DNA from: Isoetes taiwanensis
Taxonomy: Eukaryota > Streptophyta > Lycopodiopsida > Isoetales > Isoetaceae
DNA length: 64,000 nt
NCBI GenBank assembly: GCA_021234155.1
Contig: JAJEKV010000006.1
Location: 9,515,003 to 9,579,002 of the forward strand
Reading direction: 5' to 3'
The first letter of the stretch is position 1. Every line of letters starts with the position of its first letter. Under the pieces are notes generated by a model. The model was not told where the DNA came from and ran no database searches. It saw only the letters and a program-made list of their open reading frames with translations. The translations under genes and the position numbers were made by a program. Positions 34,275-47,199 of this stretch are shown piece after piece.

Positions 34275-36195
34275 CTATTCTATTCTCAAGGTTATCGAAA
34301 AATCAATCTTTTTTACTCCCGATACTTCCAGCCCACAAAACTTTTCTTTGAAATATAAAAGCTTGCTTTCTTTGTAGTCCTTGATTCCATGGAAAGACAA
34401 GTACATGCGTCTTGAAACTCCCTTACTTGATGCTAAATACTTTTCAATCTTCTTTGCGAATTTTTCTTGCCAAAGTCGAATTGCATCACAATGGACTCTT
34501 GTCACATGAGAATGTCAAGATAGTGCATCAGCAACCACTAACAACTTTCCCGGCTTATAAGTGATCTCGAAATCATACTTTCATGCCCTCAAATTGAGGC
34601 ATGGTTGTGTAAAGACATATTGAAGATTTTGATGATCGCTGTCTAATTGGAGTTCCTTTCTCGCAAATAATGCCTTCATATTCTCTAAATGACTACTAAC
34701 AATTCTCGATCATCCATTGGGTAGCAAGGCTCGCATCCTTCATCTTTTCTCGAGTCATAAGCTACCACTCTTCATTCCTTCTTGCATGAGGACTCGCCTT
34801 CTTGTAGACTTGCTTAATTTGGTTGTTAACTTGTCCTCCACCCTCGATCAGGTAAGGTAAGCACCGGTGCTATCTCGTGGCTTCCTTGAACTTTGAAAGA
34901 AGTATGGACTTTTTCTTACCAATGCCTAATCCAATACTTTTTCTTTTCTATGCTTTATGAGGTTCAAAAGTGATGCCGCCCACTTAGCAAAGTTTCCGCG
35001 AAAGTTCTTATAACATCCAACAAACCGATGAAGTTCCCTATTTCATGGGAGATTCTTAGTGCTATTCTTTCATCTAGCCCTCTTTGTCCGCGGCAAAGTG
35101 ACATTTGGAACTTGGTGTATACCATCTGCTTTTCCAAGATCCTTCAAGTAAGTGACCAACATGCTCATCTATGGACTTCCTATAGACTAGAATGTCATCA
35201 AAGAATGTGACGACGAATTGATCAAAGAATTCTCTGAAAACATTGTCCATTAGGGCATGAATGTTACCTGCATTCATAATGGCCACACCACATTTTGAAG
35301 GCGCTTTGTAGATGTCTTCTTCCTTAATTTTTGTAACGACTATAGCCTAATCTTAAGACAATTTTTGAGAGGTACTTGACTCCCTGCAATGGGTCCATCA
35401 AGTCATTTTGCTCTGGCAATACGCTTTTATTCTTGATCATTGAGTCGACAATAATCCATATACATTCTTAGACTTCTCGTCCCTTCTTCAATGGAAGAGA
35501 AGAGGTGCCCTCGACGATACACTTGGCCAAATGAATCCAAGTTCTAACAACTCTTTGTTTGCTTTTTAAGTTTGGCTAGTTCCCAATGCTCATCATATAT
35601 GGAGCTTTGCTTGTTGCAAGTGTAATCTCACATTCTACGCCTCTATAGGGCGTAGAAGCTCTAGGATATTATCCCGAAAGAGGTCATGAAACTTTTTATT
35701 AATTTAGTAATCACCGTGAGGTAATTGGTTGAGGTTAGATTTTTGCTTCTTATGCTTGTGGTCGGGCCCAGGTGGCTTGCAATTTAAGGATATACACAAG
35801 CTCATTTCTCTTGATGCACTTCCTAGCTTCTTATATTATATATAGTACATGACTTAAATAATTTTCTTACCTTTTGATTGAAAAGCGCCCGCTTATCTCG
35901 CGTCGAATTATGAGGTCATATTTGCCATGTTTATTACTGACCCCCATGCCTGCCTTTTTTCCACCGAAAGTGATGTCAAAGTTGAGTTTCGCTCCTTTGG
36001 TGCCGCAAATTCGTCCCACTTGCCTATTCTTTCCGGGTTCAGGCTTAGACTTAGAATCTTAGCTTTCAACATGGCTACCATTCTAGGAGATGCAAAAGCC
36101 AGGGGTGCTTCCCAGCATTCATCAATCTTGAAGGATTTATCACTTGGATCAAATTTTTGAGCAAGCAATGTTAGGGCTCTAATGGCCTCAATCAT
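34275..36195 (-). pseudogene. Gypsy-3: truncated minus-strand Gypsy pol
   Basis: From right to left on the minus strand: a protease-side block near 35990-35900 (KAGMG..., HGKYDLII in an alternative frame), RT with [19 protein letters not shown] (35240-35170, the F-x-D-D box), RNase H near 34850-34520 (GVLMQEG-like, VVAYDSR, DSDHQNLQYVFTQPCLNLR, ITYKPGKLLVVADALS) and an open tail to 34275. Integrase, chromodomain and LTRs are absent. It is older than Gypsy-1, with frames broken by stops as well as indels. Confidence 0.75.
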
Positions 36196-38064
36196 CTAGA
36201 GCTAGAAGCACATTCATGGGCATTGAGTTGTTCTCCTTTATCTCAAGCTGACATAGTTGGTATTCGTGGATGTAATTTCCTATTTACTTCTTCGCGTGCC
36301 CTACCAATGATAGCTCCTCCTAATTTTGATATAGGGTTTTCATGAACCCTATGTGGCCTGCATTGGGCTATTGTATGGTCATGTAAGATCAAACTCCTTC
36401 CTCCTCGACGACACAAAAATGCATAGCTTATTCTTTGAAATACAATTAATTACCTTCCTTCTTATAATGTTTGAAGGTTTCCTTTCCTTATCCCCAGTGG
36501 TTTTTCATTTTTTGAATACTTGCCCATACCTCTATAAAAACAGTATCCATTGGCAAGCAGTTTTACTAATCTTCTTTTCCCCATACCGCCAGCGAGGGTC
36601 GAAAACCGATTGTAATGCACTCACTTCGCGGAAAGGATGCCAAGACAAAGCCGCCTGCGAATAATCGCACATTTCTCGCTTTGTATGACATCTTAAAAAA
36701 TCGCATCCTCCGCAGAAATTCCATGGTCAATTGGATAATATTCGCCGCTGAGGGATGCGACCCGGTATTGGAATCAAACTAAAAGGAATATTCTACATTC
36801 ATGGAGCAATGCAAAGTTTCCGACTTGTCACCGACGATCAAAACTAACTCAAGATGATTGGATCGACAATAAGTTCTTTCCAAGAGGATGGGGAAGGGAG
36901 TGCATGCATTCATCTTAGAATATGGATCATGGATAGTATGCATGATAGGAAATCACATGAAATCTATGATTGTTATGGAGAATAAACCACTTCCTATGCC
37001 AATACCGGTGTCACCCCATTTTTGCAATGTGACTTGAATGGACTAAGAAGTTGCTAGAAGAGTCCATATTCATTCAAATAAGTTCCAAAATGACTCTTTT
37101 ACTTAGATATAAATGTCAAATTTTTGATTAGACGGTTATGGCCTCAAAAGCTAGGGGCACTGGACAAAACTTAAGAATCGCCTTATATTTATACACCCCT
37201 CATTTGCTCAAGCTCCCCCAGCTAGACAATTTTCTAGCATTCTTGTAATTTTAGACAGTTATCTTCTACTCCAACTCTAAGTCCATCGCCTCCGAATCAA
37301 CTTTTATCGAGTAGTACGATGACTCTAACCATATTACGAAATACCAATCAAACAGTTTCTTCCTAACCTTCTACACACCTTTGATCTTGAGGAAACCCTG
37401 CCTAGAGAACCACAATGTTAGGATATCCTTCGATGAGTTCAATCACAGTGCTTGACCCTCACAAGACGTAATACTTTCCGTGAAGGGGCCTTTAATGGAT
37501 TCCATTCACAAAGAATTCCGCTTCCATGGGTAACTCTTCAAGAGTCAAGAAGCAGATCTGGGATAGAACGGGCAGGCCGAGTATATGACTTGGTGTGGCT
37601 AAATCGCCATAGACATCTATCAACAATAGACTTTATCTATTCATGATCTTCAAGTCCGCCAACAAGCTAGGTTATCTACTAACGCTCAAAAGGACTTTCC
37701 TGGTCATAGAGCTATTCATATGTAGGTCAAACAATGTCTGATATTGAAGCTTTTAGAAATTCATCGATACAAAGCAGTTCAACAACGGGCCCTACCAAAT
37801 GTAAGAAGAATTTTAGGCCATCTCGGCAGGGTCTATAGGAGCAAAAGTGTAGTAAGATCGTCTCCTCCTTTGCATCAAGAAGGGATGGCTAAAATTATAT
37901 CAACCTACCATATTGACGGCAGAAGAGACCATGATGATTGCTAGCTTCCGGAAATTCATGGAATAGCATCACAGAAGAGGGTCAAGTCCAAGAACGCGAA
38001 GGTATGTCCGTAAAGGAAGGCACTGATGCCATATCTTCCCCGTAATGAGGTCAAGCACTGCATA
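36196..38064. other. Unassigned, no gene seen
   Basis: Moderately AT-rich. Several short open frames occur on both strands (for example 36353-36664) without known motifs. Possibly more Gypsy-3 debris, but I cannot show it. Confidence 0.4.
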
Positions 38065-41000
38065 GTATTTTTCCAAAAGAAGTTCAAACTAAAAGGCAAA
38101 GCGCCTATCGACATTTTTCTGGCGGTAGCTCCCCGTACACCGCATGTAATACCCTCAGGGCGGTTCCTATCCGGCCAGATTGGATCCTCGTTCGGAGACC
38201 CCTCTTGGGGAAGGTCCAAAGATTCTAGATCGGTCCGGGAGAACTTGTCAAGCCGTGAAGTGATCTGATGTCGGCCTTGTAGAAGCATAGCTATTTTGGC
38301 CGTTAAGACACTTAGGATGCTCAGGAATGGCAAATAGACCACTTAAATCGTCCACGAATGGCGAAATTACCACAGAACAAGTTACATGGTCGGTTTTGCG
38401 AAAAGAAAGGGAAACACTCACGCCCACTCCATGACGGTATCAGCATGCACATCCTAGGCCAATTGGCTACAGGTGTGATGGGAGTGGCAGGCTACTTTGG
38501 TAGCCTTCTTGGAGTTGGTGCCGGCCGCGGGAACTTGGTGAGAACAATGTCAGGCAGTCCGACTTTGAGCTGAGAGTGGTCAGCGATTCCAGGAGGCCGA
38601 GGAGGTGCGTCGTCCCAGGGGCCTTAGGGAGGAAATTTGGGGCAGAAATAGCCTCGATTTTAAGTCAGCGCTGCAGCGTCAACACCCCAACTCCACTTCC
38701 AAGAACCGCGAGCGTAAGGTCGTAGGGTCCCGGCAAGGAGAGACTCCGGCGTAAACCTGTGGAGGTTTGCAGGGCTACAGAAAGGGTTCGTTTGCAGGAA
38801 GTAGAGTCACAGTGTGATGCACTTAGGACTTCTGGCCAGAAGCGGCAGCCCAGAATCACGGAGCAAGAGGGCCCGGCCGGGAGGCGGAGTTTGGGCCTTT
38901 CCTCCCTCCCAGGCAAGTAAATTAGAGCTTTGCAGTCAGCAAGACATTGATAAATTACGCGAATTAATGCATTGCACGAAAATAAATTCGGTTTTTTTGC
39001 GGTGAAGACCCTAATTCATCTCCGGCTACGGCCCCAATTTTTGAATTTTAGGAGAAGGTCTAGGTCAAAGGTTAGCATTAGAGCGGTGCGGGGGAGCCGT
39101 TCGGGGGAACCCGGTGGCACCCCTTCCCCAGTCAAGAGGCGGGGACATGGGGGATCCCTCTGAAGGGGGAGAGTCGGGACCAGGGGAGGCGGGATCCAAA
39201 AAAAGTTCGAAGGCGACCCTTCTGGCGGCTCCCGAGAGTGCGTAATGACCACCCTCCGGGCAGGTTTCCCTATCCGACCGTTGGATCCTCCGTTCATGGG
39301 CCCTCTTGGGAAGGCCCAAAAGATTCAGTCGGTCCGGAGAACTGTCAAACCGTAGGCGATCACGATGTCTGAGGCCTTGTAGAAGCCGCCTTGTTTTGTG
39401 GTTGAGACATAGGATGCTCGGGAATGGCAAATAGACCACGACAAATAAATAGAATGGCGAAATTACCTAGGGAGCAAAGTTACCGTGGGGTTTTGAAAGA
39501 GGAAACACTCACACGCCCTCCGCGGCCGGTATCCCGCGCTGCACACATCTAGGCCAATTGACTACGAGTGTGATGGAAGTGAGCTACTTTTGGCTTCTTG
39601 GAGTTGGGTGGTCTTACGGCCCACGGACTTGGTCCCCGAGGGGCAATGTCGGCGTTCGGAGTCCATTGGCGGTCGGTCAGCGATTAGGGCCGGAGGTCGC
39701 GAATCGGCTTCGTCCCGGGGACATGGGCCTTGGGGAGGAGAAATTTGGGGTAAACCAGGCAGGTTGCCCTCACGAAGGGTTTTTTTGGGGAAAGCGATCT
39801 CTGGCGTCAACACCCCAACCCACTTCAAGACCACCGGTAGCGGAGTCCTTCCCGGGGCAGAGATCCCGACAAGGGAGAGGGCCTCTCCACTTCTAGGAAC
39901 ATGGCGCAAAGTCACGTAAAACCTCCGGCCCGTAAACCACGGGGTTGCAGGACTCTAGAAGGGTTTACGTTTTTGGGATGGAGGAGATCCTGATTCCATT
40001 GCACTGGGACCTGGCCAAGCGGCAGTAGAATCACGAACAAGCGGCGGAGGCGGGGTTGGGCCTCCTCCTCCCGATCGTGTGGCAAGTAATTAGAAGTCGG
40101 TTTTACTGATGGCAAGACATTAAATAAATTCATAATTAATGCATTGCCGAAAAATAAATTCCGATTTTTTGCCCGCGGGATCCTAATTCATCTCGGCCTA
40201 CGACCCAATTTTGGAATTTTCGGAGAAGGTCTAGGTCAAGGGTTAGCATTAGAGCGGTCCGGGGCAGCCACGTTCGCGAGGCAGGCACAGCACCCTCCCC
40301 AAGTCCAAACGAGGCGGGGACCTGCGAGGGGATCCCTCCACGGGAGAGTGTCCAGGACCCGGGGGGGATCAAAAAAAAGTTCCGTGACCCTTCTGCGCTC
40401 CCGGGGCTGCAGCTAATGACCACCCCTCCCGGGCCGGTTCCCCCTATCGAAATAGTTGGATCCACTCCGTTCATGGGCCCCTCTTGGGGAAGGTCCAAAG
40501 ATTCTAGATAGGTCGGAGAACTTGTCCAACCCGTAGGCGTCACGATGTCGAAGCCTTGTAGAAGCCCTTGTTTTGTTTTTCGGTACCCGACACTTAGGAT
40601 GCTCGAATGGCAAATAGACCACCTTAAATCGTCGAGATAAAGCGAAATTACCCTAGGGAGCAAGTTACCGCGATGGGTTTTCGCGAAAGAAGAGAAACCT
40701 CACGCCCTCCGCGGCCGGTATCGCATGCACATCCCTAGGCCAATTGACTCACGAGTGTGATGGAAGTGGTCTTCGTAGCTACCCCGAGGGCAATTCGGCG
40801 GATTACGGAGTCCATTGGCGAACCCGGTCGCGGTCTTAGGTTAATTGGTCTTCCCCCGCAGGAACTTGGTCCCCAGGGGATTTTATGTCGACGGCGTCAA
40901 CACCCCAACAGCACTTCAAGACATGGGTAGAAGTCGACAAGGAGAACCTCGCGTAAACCAGGAGGGCTCTAGAAGGGTTTAAGGTCACAGTCCCGTCAAC

Positions 41001-44000
41001 TTGGTCCCGGGGAATGTTAGCCTTTAAAGAGTGATTCGGTGAGGAGGTTGCGAATCCTTCCCAGGGCAAGAGACCTCAGCGGTTGGGAGGATTTTAGTGT
41101 CCTTTGCTCTGGCGTCAACACCCCACTCCACTTCAAGACCTGCGGCGCAAGGTCGGCGGAAATCGACAAGGAGAGGGCCTCCGGCGTAAACCACAGTGGG
41201 TTGCCGGGGCTCTAGAAGGGTTTACGTTTTGGGGCGGAGTCTGTCTGTTGCGCAGGACTGGCGAAGGCGGCGGCCGAGAATCTGGAGCAAGAGGCGGCCG
41301 GGCGGAGTTTGGGCCTTTCCTCCTCCGATGTGGCAAGTAGAAGTTAGCACTGCGGTGGCAAGACATTAGTAAATTCGTAGTGTAATGCATTGCGAAAAAT
41401 AAATTCCGTTTTTTGCCCGTTGGGATCCTAATTCATCTCGGCCTGCGGCCCAATTTTAGAATTTTGGGAGAAGGTCTAGGTCAAAGGTTAGCATTAGAGC
41501 GGTCGGGGCAGCTCGTTGCGGGGCAGCAGTAGGCGGCACCCTTCCCCAAGTCAAGCGAGGCGGGGACCTTGCGGGGGATCCCTCACGAGAGGGAGAGTCC
41601 GGGACCCGGGCGGGATCAAAAAGTTCGGGGGCCCCTTCTGGCGGCGCTCCCGGTACACCGCTGCAGCTAATGACCACCCTCCCGGGCCAGTTCCCCCTAT
41701 CCGGCCGTTGGATCCTCCCGGATTCGGGGGCCCCTCTTCGGGAAGGTCAAAAGATTCCAGGTCGGTCGGGAGAACTTGTCAAACATGAGGCGTCACGATG
41801 TCGGGCTTGTAGAAACGCCTTTTGTTTTGTCGTTAGCACGCGAGGATGCTCAGGAATAACAAATAGACCACATGCCAAATCGTCCGGGAATGGCGAAATT
41901 ACCCTAGGGAGCAAGTTACGGTCGGTTTTCGCGAAGGAAACACTCACGCCCTCCGCGACGGTATCCAGCATCCACATCCTAGGCCAATTGACTTCACGAG
42001 TGTGATGGAAGTGAGCTACTTTGGCGCTTCTTGGAGTTCGGGTGGTCTTACGGCCGCGGAACTTGGTCCCCGAGGGGCAATGTCGGCGTTAAAGGTCCAT
42101 TGGCGAGAGCCCGATCCCGATTCCGGAGAGGAGGTCGCCCCGTCCGTCCCCAGAGGAAATTTAGGGGAGTGTCAGGGCGTCAACACCTTTTCAAGACATG
42201 GGCAAGGTCAGCCTCCGGAGGGCCTCGAAGCGTAAACCACGGTCCGGGCTCAGGCGTTTTGGTGAGTCACAGTCTTACGCCGCGGAACTTGGTCCCAGGG
42301 GGCAATGTTGGCGTTTTTGAATTAAGACCAAATGGCGCAAGGTCGGGGAGCCTTGGGATCGGAATAGCGGCTTCGGGAGAGGAGAGGGACATGGCTCCGA
42401 ATCGACAGCCTGGCGTAAACCACGTGGGTTGCCGGGCTCTAGAAGGGTTTACGTTTTGGGGGCGGGAATCACAGTACATTGCACTTGGAACTGGCGCAGC
42501 GGCGGCCAGGGGCTGTGAACAAAGGGAAGCCCGGCGGGCCGGGTTTGGGCCTGTCCTCCTCGATGTGGCAAGTAGAAGTCGGTAGCACTGCGATGTGAAC
42601 ATTAAGTAAGTCCAATTAATGCATTACGCGAAAATAAATTCCGTTTTTTGCAGCTGGATCCTAATTCATCTCGACACGGCCCAATTTTGAATTTTGGAGA
42701 AGGTCTAGGTCAAAAGGGTTAGCATTAGAGCGGTCGGGGCAGCGGATTGCGGGACTAGCCAGAGCTGGCACCCTTCCCAAGTCAAGCGAGGCGGGGACCT
42801 TGCGGGGATCCCTCACAAGAGGGAGAGTCCGGACCCGGGGAGGCGGGGATCAAAAAGTTCCGAGGCGACCCCTTCCTGGCGGCGCCCCCGGGCTGCCGCT
42901 AATGACCACCCTCCCGGGCCGGTTCCCCTATCCGGCCGTTGGATCCCTCCCGTTCGGGGCCCCTCTTGGGGAAGGTCAAAAGATTCCAGTCGGTCGGGGA
43001 GAACTTGTCAAACATGAAGCGTCGATGTCGGCCTTGTAGAAACCCGCCTTTGTTTTTTGTCGTTGAGACGGGATGCTCGAGGGAATGGCAAATAGACCCT
43101 GTAATCGTCGAATGGGCGAAATTACCCTAGGGAGCAAGTTACCGCGGTCGGTTTTCGCGAAAAGAAGGAAACCTCCGCCCTCCACGGCGGTATCCAGCAT
43201 GCACATCCTAGGCCAATTGACTACAGAGTGTGATGGAAGTGAGCTACTTTTGGCTTCTTGGAGTTGGGGTGGTCTTATTACGGCCCAGACTTGAACTTGG
43301 TCCCGGGGGCAATGTCGGCGTTCGAGTCCATTGGTAGAGTCCGGTCAGCGGTCCAGGAGAGGAGGAGGTCGCGTCAGGTCCCGAGGGCCTTGGGGAGGGG
43401 AGGGAATTTAGGGCAAAACAGCCTCCTGGAGGATTTTAGAATCCGCTTCTGGCGTCAACACCCCTAACTCCACTTCAAGACATGGCGCAAGGTCGGCGAA
43501 TCGACAAGGAGAGGGCCTCAAACGGCGTAAACCACGTAAGGTTGCCGGGCTCTAGAAGGGTTTACGTTTTGGGGAAGTCCCGTCCGCGGCACTTGGGACC
43601 CAGGAGCGGCCCTGTAGAGAATCACGAACAAATGGGATTCCCGAATGGAGTTTGGGCCTTTCCTCCTCTCAGATGTGGCAAGTAGAAGTCGGGGAGCTTT
43701 TGGCGGTGGCAAGACATTAAGTAAATTCGCAATTAATGCATTGCACGAAAATAAATTCGGTTTTTGCCAGTGGGATCCCTAATTCATCTCCGGCCTGCGG
43801 GTAATTTTTCGGAATTTTTAGGAGAAGGTCTAGGTCAAAGGGTTAGCATTAGAGCCGGGGCAGCGTTTTGGGGGGAGACAGCCGTGTTGCACTTGGGACC
43901 CTTCCCCAAGTCAAACGAGGCGAATACCTTGCAGGGATCCCTCACAAGGAGGGAGAGTCCAGGACCCGGGAGGCGGGATCAAAAAGTTCCCGAGGCAGCC

Positions 44001-45955
44001 CTTCTGGCCGCATCCCGGTAATTAAGCTAATGATCACCCTCCCGGGCCCGTTCCCCTATCCGGCCCGTTGGATCCTCGGATTCGGGGGCCCCTCTTGGGA
44101 AGGTCAAAGATTCCGGTCTCGGTCAAAGGAGAACTTGTCAAACCCCGGGGAACTACGATGTCGGAGACCTTGTAGAAACCCCCTTTGTTTTGTCGTTCGG
44201 ACCAGGGATGCTCGGGAATGGCAAATAGACCTGCCAAATCGTCGGGAATGGCGGGAAATTACCCTAGGGAGCAAGTTACCCGGTCGGTTTTCGAAAGAAG
44301 GAAACACTCCGCCCCTCCCGCGACGATATCCATGCACATCCCTAGGCCAATTGGATCCCGAGTGTGATGGAAGTGAGCTACTTTGGCTTCTTGGAGTTGG
44401 TGGTCTTCGGCCCGCGGAGAACTTGGTCCCCGGGGCAATGTCGGCGTTAGGAGTCCATTGGCGAGTCGGATCGCTGACCAGGAGGCGGGAGGTTTTCCCG
44501 TCCCCATCCCGAGGGCCCGGGGAGAGAGGAAATTTGGGGCAAAAGCGACCTCAGGAGGATTTTAGGGTCCCTTCTCAAGGCAACACCCCAACTCCACTTC
44601 AAGAACCGGTATCGGTCGGCCAATCGACAAGGAGAGGGCCTCCTCCGGCGTAAACCACAGTGGGTTGCCGGGCTCTAGAAGGGTTTACGTTTTGGGGCCG
44701 AAGTCTGATCTTCAGCCCGCGGAACTTGATCCCCAGGGCAATGTCGGCATTCCGAGTCCATTGGGCGAGCCAAATCCCTGTTTCCGGTGAGGGAGGTTGC
44801 GGAGTCCCCGGGGCCTTGGGAGAGAAATTTGAGAATTGCAGCTTGGGAGGATTTTAGTGTCCGCGCTCTGGCGTCAACACCCCAACTCCACTTCAAGACA
44901 TGGCGCAAAGTCGGTAGAATCGACAAGGAGAGGGCCTCCGGCGTAAACCACGTGGGTTGCCGGGCTCTAGAAGGGTTTCACGTTTTGGGGCGGAGTCACG
45001 GTCTTACGACCCGGAACTTGATCCCGGGGGCAATGTCGGCGTTAGAGTCCATTGGCAGAGCCAAATGTGATTCCGGTGAGGGGAGGTTGCGGCCCCTTCC
45101 CGGGGCCTTGGGGAGAGGAAATTCCAGGGCAAGCGACTTCGGAGGGATTTTAGTGTCCGCGCTCTGGCGTCAACACCCCAACTCCACTTCAAGACATGGC
45201 GCCCGGCCAATCTCAGAGTCCCAACGTAAACCCCCGAATCGACAAGGATCCCTGTGGCAATGGCCTCCGGAAATTGCGTAAACAAGCCCTGTGGTGGGTT
45301 GCCCGGGGCTCTAGAAGGGTTTACGTTTTGGGGCGAGTCACCCCAACTCTTTGGCCCATGGAACTTGGTTTCGAGCAATGTCAAATTTGTTTATGAGTCC
45401 ATCCATTGGCGAGCCAAATCGTGGTTCCTGAGAGGGAGGTTGCCCGTTCTTCCCGGGGCCTTAGGGAGAGGGAAATTTGGGGAAAGCAGCCTCGGGAGGG
45501 ATTTTAGGGTCCAGCTCAAGGCGTCCAACACCCCAACTCCACTTCAAGACACGTCGCTAGGTCCCGGCCGAATCTGACAAGGAGAGGGCCTCCGAAACGT
45601 AAACCCTGTGAGTTGCCAGGCTCTAGAAGGGTTTACGTTTTGGGGGCCGAGTCCTAATCTGTTCTTGCTTGGAACGTGGCCGGAAGCTGCTAAGAACGCA
45701 TAGCAAGGGGAACTGGCTTTGAACGGAGTTTGGACTGTCCTCCTCCCGATGTGGCAATTAGAAGTTGGGGCTTTTGCGGTGGCAACACGATTAAATTCAT
45801 AATTAATGCATTGCACGAAAATAAATTCTGATTTTTTGCCACCGGATCCCTAATTCATCTCCAAGCACACTTCCCAATTTTCGAATTTTTGGAGAAGGTC
45901 TAGGTCAAAGGGTTAGCATTAGAACCGTTTGGCAGCCCGGATTCGCGAGAACCTG
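38065..45955. repeat. GC-rich tandem array, about 1.1-1.25 kb monomers with about 0.3 kb subrepeats
   Basis: The landmark AATTCATCTC (variants) recurs at about 39013, 40185, 41430, 42663, 43781 and 45852, with spacings of about 1172, 1245, 1233, 1118 and 2071. Each monomer also carries AGAAGGTCTAGGTCAA, a GGGATCC...GAGAGTCC block, CCCTAGGGAGCAAGTTACC, GTGATGGAAGTGAGCTAC and TCTAGAAGGGTTTACGTTTT. The longer last interval contains extra copies of a subunit at about 44440, 44742, 45032 and 45378 (AATGTCGGCGTT and GTCAACACCCCAACTCCACT). Monomers differ mainly by short CG-context indels. Long open frames on both strands follow from the low stop frequency of GC-rich DNA, and I assign no protein. 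It is not rRNA sequence. Confidence 0.9.
44390..45640. repeat. Four about 0.3-kb subrepeats inside the last array unit
   Basis: The block from ACTTGGTCC...AATGTCGGCGTT, through TTGGGGAGAGGAAATT and GGCGTCAACACCCCAACTCC, to TCTAGAAGGGTTTACGTTTT repeats at intervals of about 302, 290 and 346 bp. The same block occurs singly or in partial form in the other monomers (42083, 43312), so this is a local higher-order amplification. Confidence 0.8.
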
Positions 45956-45957
45956 AG

Positions 45958-46338
45958 GCTGATTTGGAAAGATTTGAAGATGCGGTTGACTTCAAGCCAC
46001 AAAGAAACATAAATTTAGTGGTACTTTCTATCGTATGGGTTGGAGAAAAAATCCAAGGCGATTGTCCATCACAAACTTCTAAGAATGTGCATTTGAAAGA
46101 TTTAGAACATGGAAGTGTCCCATTTGTAAGAGCTACCTGGAGAGTCCAAACCACAAATAATCTCGGAAGCCGGTTCTACCCATCCAAGTCGAAATGTCGC
46201 GAAACCTCGGGGCTCGAAATGGCAAATCGAACCGAAGAAGGCGATATCCAACGAAGAATGCAAAATATCTTCAAGAATCCTTCGGATCATGTTCATGCAT
46301 ATGTATCAATGCTAGATTGTACCCAAGAGAAAATATAA
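45958..46338 (+). CDS. Hypothetical ORF at the array border
   Basis: An unbroken frame of about 125 codons, starting at the ATG at 45964 or open from further upstream, with reasonable codon use: ERFEDAVDF, NLVVLSIVWVGEKI, TWRVQTTNN, then a charged C-terminus. No family is recognised, and no signal peptide or membrane segment is evident. It begins within a few bases of the end of the tandem array and may be a displaced exon or part of a transposon. It could also be chance, since no homology can be shown here. Confidence 0.25.
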   Translation, partial: ADLERFEDAVDFKPQRNINLVVLSIVWVGEKIQGDCPSQTSKNVHLKDLEHGSVPFVRATWRVQTTNNLGSRFYPSKSKCRETSGLEMANRTEEGDIQRRMQNIFKNPSDHVHAYVSMLDCTQEKI

Positions 46339-46627
46339 CAATGTACAAAACATAGGTTTATTGAACAAAAGATCACTTGAACAATTGAAAGATACTCCTC
46401 CCCGAGCTTGGCTTATGGTTTCTATCGTTAAAGTCCTCCACTTGTCCATCCCCTTTGAACCATAGCTCCATGTCAAAGTATGTCTCAAGTCGGCCATGCA
46501 TATGTCGACGCTAGTATCATGTTAATGTTGTTTTTCCCGTGGTGCTTCCAAACCACGACCATCTTTTCAAGAAGCACCCTCATCATGCTAGGCGACTCAA
46601 TCGGTTCCTAGCAATTTGGTCGCTTAC

Positions 46628-46914
46628 CTTCTCACCAATCACATACTTCTTTAACACTTTCATCCGATGGATCGTTGTTTCATAGTCCTCATCTTGGTGG
46701 AGGGAGGGGTTCACCTGGAGGATTCCCTTCCTTCTCATGCCCTCGACGGCTCCTACACCAAGCTATAGATTAGAAAATAGATAAAATACAATAAAGTGTA
46801 TAAACTACAGAGTGTAGCCTTACTTGTGAAGACAGGTTCCATATCTCTCTGCTCTTGAATCCTCATCTCCTCCTGAATCTGGTTCAAGCGTCGAAGCATA
46901 CCTTCCATGGCCAT
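46628..46914 (-). CDS. Hypothetical two-exon minus-strand gene fragment
   Basis: The minus-strand ATG at 46914 opens MAMEGMLRRLNQIQEEMR (coiled-coil-like) to a GTAAGG donor at 46823. An AG acceptor at 46763 opens a 45-codon exon (46762-46628, with RRKGILQVNPSLHQDED and TIHRMKVLKKYVIGEK) ending at a GTAAGC donor. The splice signals are good, but exon 1 (91 nt) and exon 2 are out of phase by one base, so either an indel error or decay is present. It may be a TNPA-type second gene of the CACTA element. No family match can be asserted. Confidence 0.3.
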
Positions 46915-47039
46915 GTATCCCAAAAGCAATAAAGAAAAAAACTCACAATAACTGCAATGAAAAACTAGGATCCGGATGGATCGCTCGCAATACTCAAATC
47001 ATAAAAGAAATGGGAAAAATGAAAGCCGGCCGATGACTT

Positions 47040-47150
47040 TTAAAGAACAGAGACGTCGTTTTAAGACGTATAGACGTCGTTTAACGACGTTTAAAGGTCG
47101 TTTAACGACGTCTATAACGACGTTAACGGCTACAACGACGTCGTACGAAA
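47040..47150. repeat. Left subterminal repeat cluster of the CACTA element
   Basis: At least six GACGTCGTTTAACGACG-type palindromic motifs occur in 110 bp. Similar motifs recur at 53.7 and 54.4-54.98 kb and nowhere else in the window. Confidence 0.8.
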
Positions 47151-47199
47151 TTTGTTTTGTTTTCGTATGCTGAGATGCCATATATATTGCCCTATTAGT

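Noticed and set aside
38065-45955. Many 60-260 codon open frames on both strands
   Set aside because: They recur in every monomer, lie on both strands and follow from low stop frequency in GC-rich DNA. Frames shift between monomers and no domain is recognisable.
38065-45955. rDNA intergenic spacer
   Set aside because: No 18S, 5.8S or 25S sequence is recognised in or next to the array, so there is no support for this.
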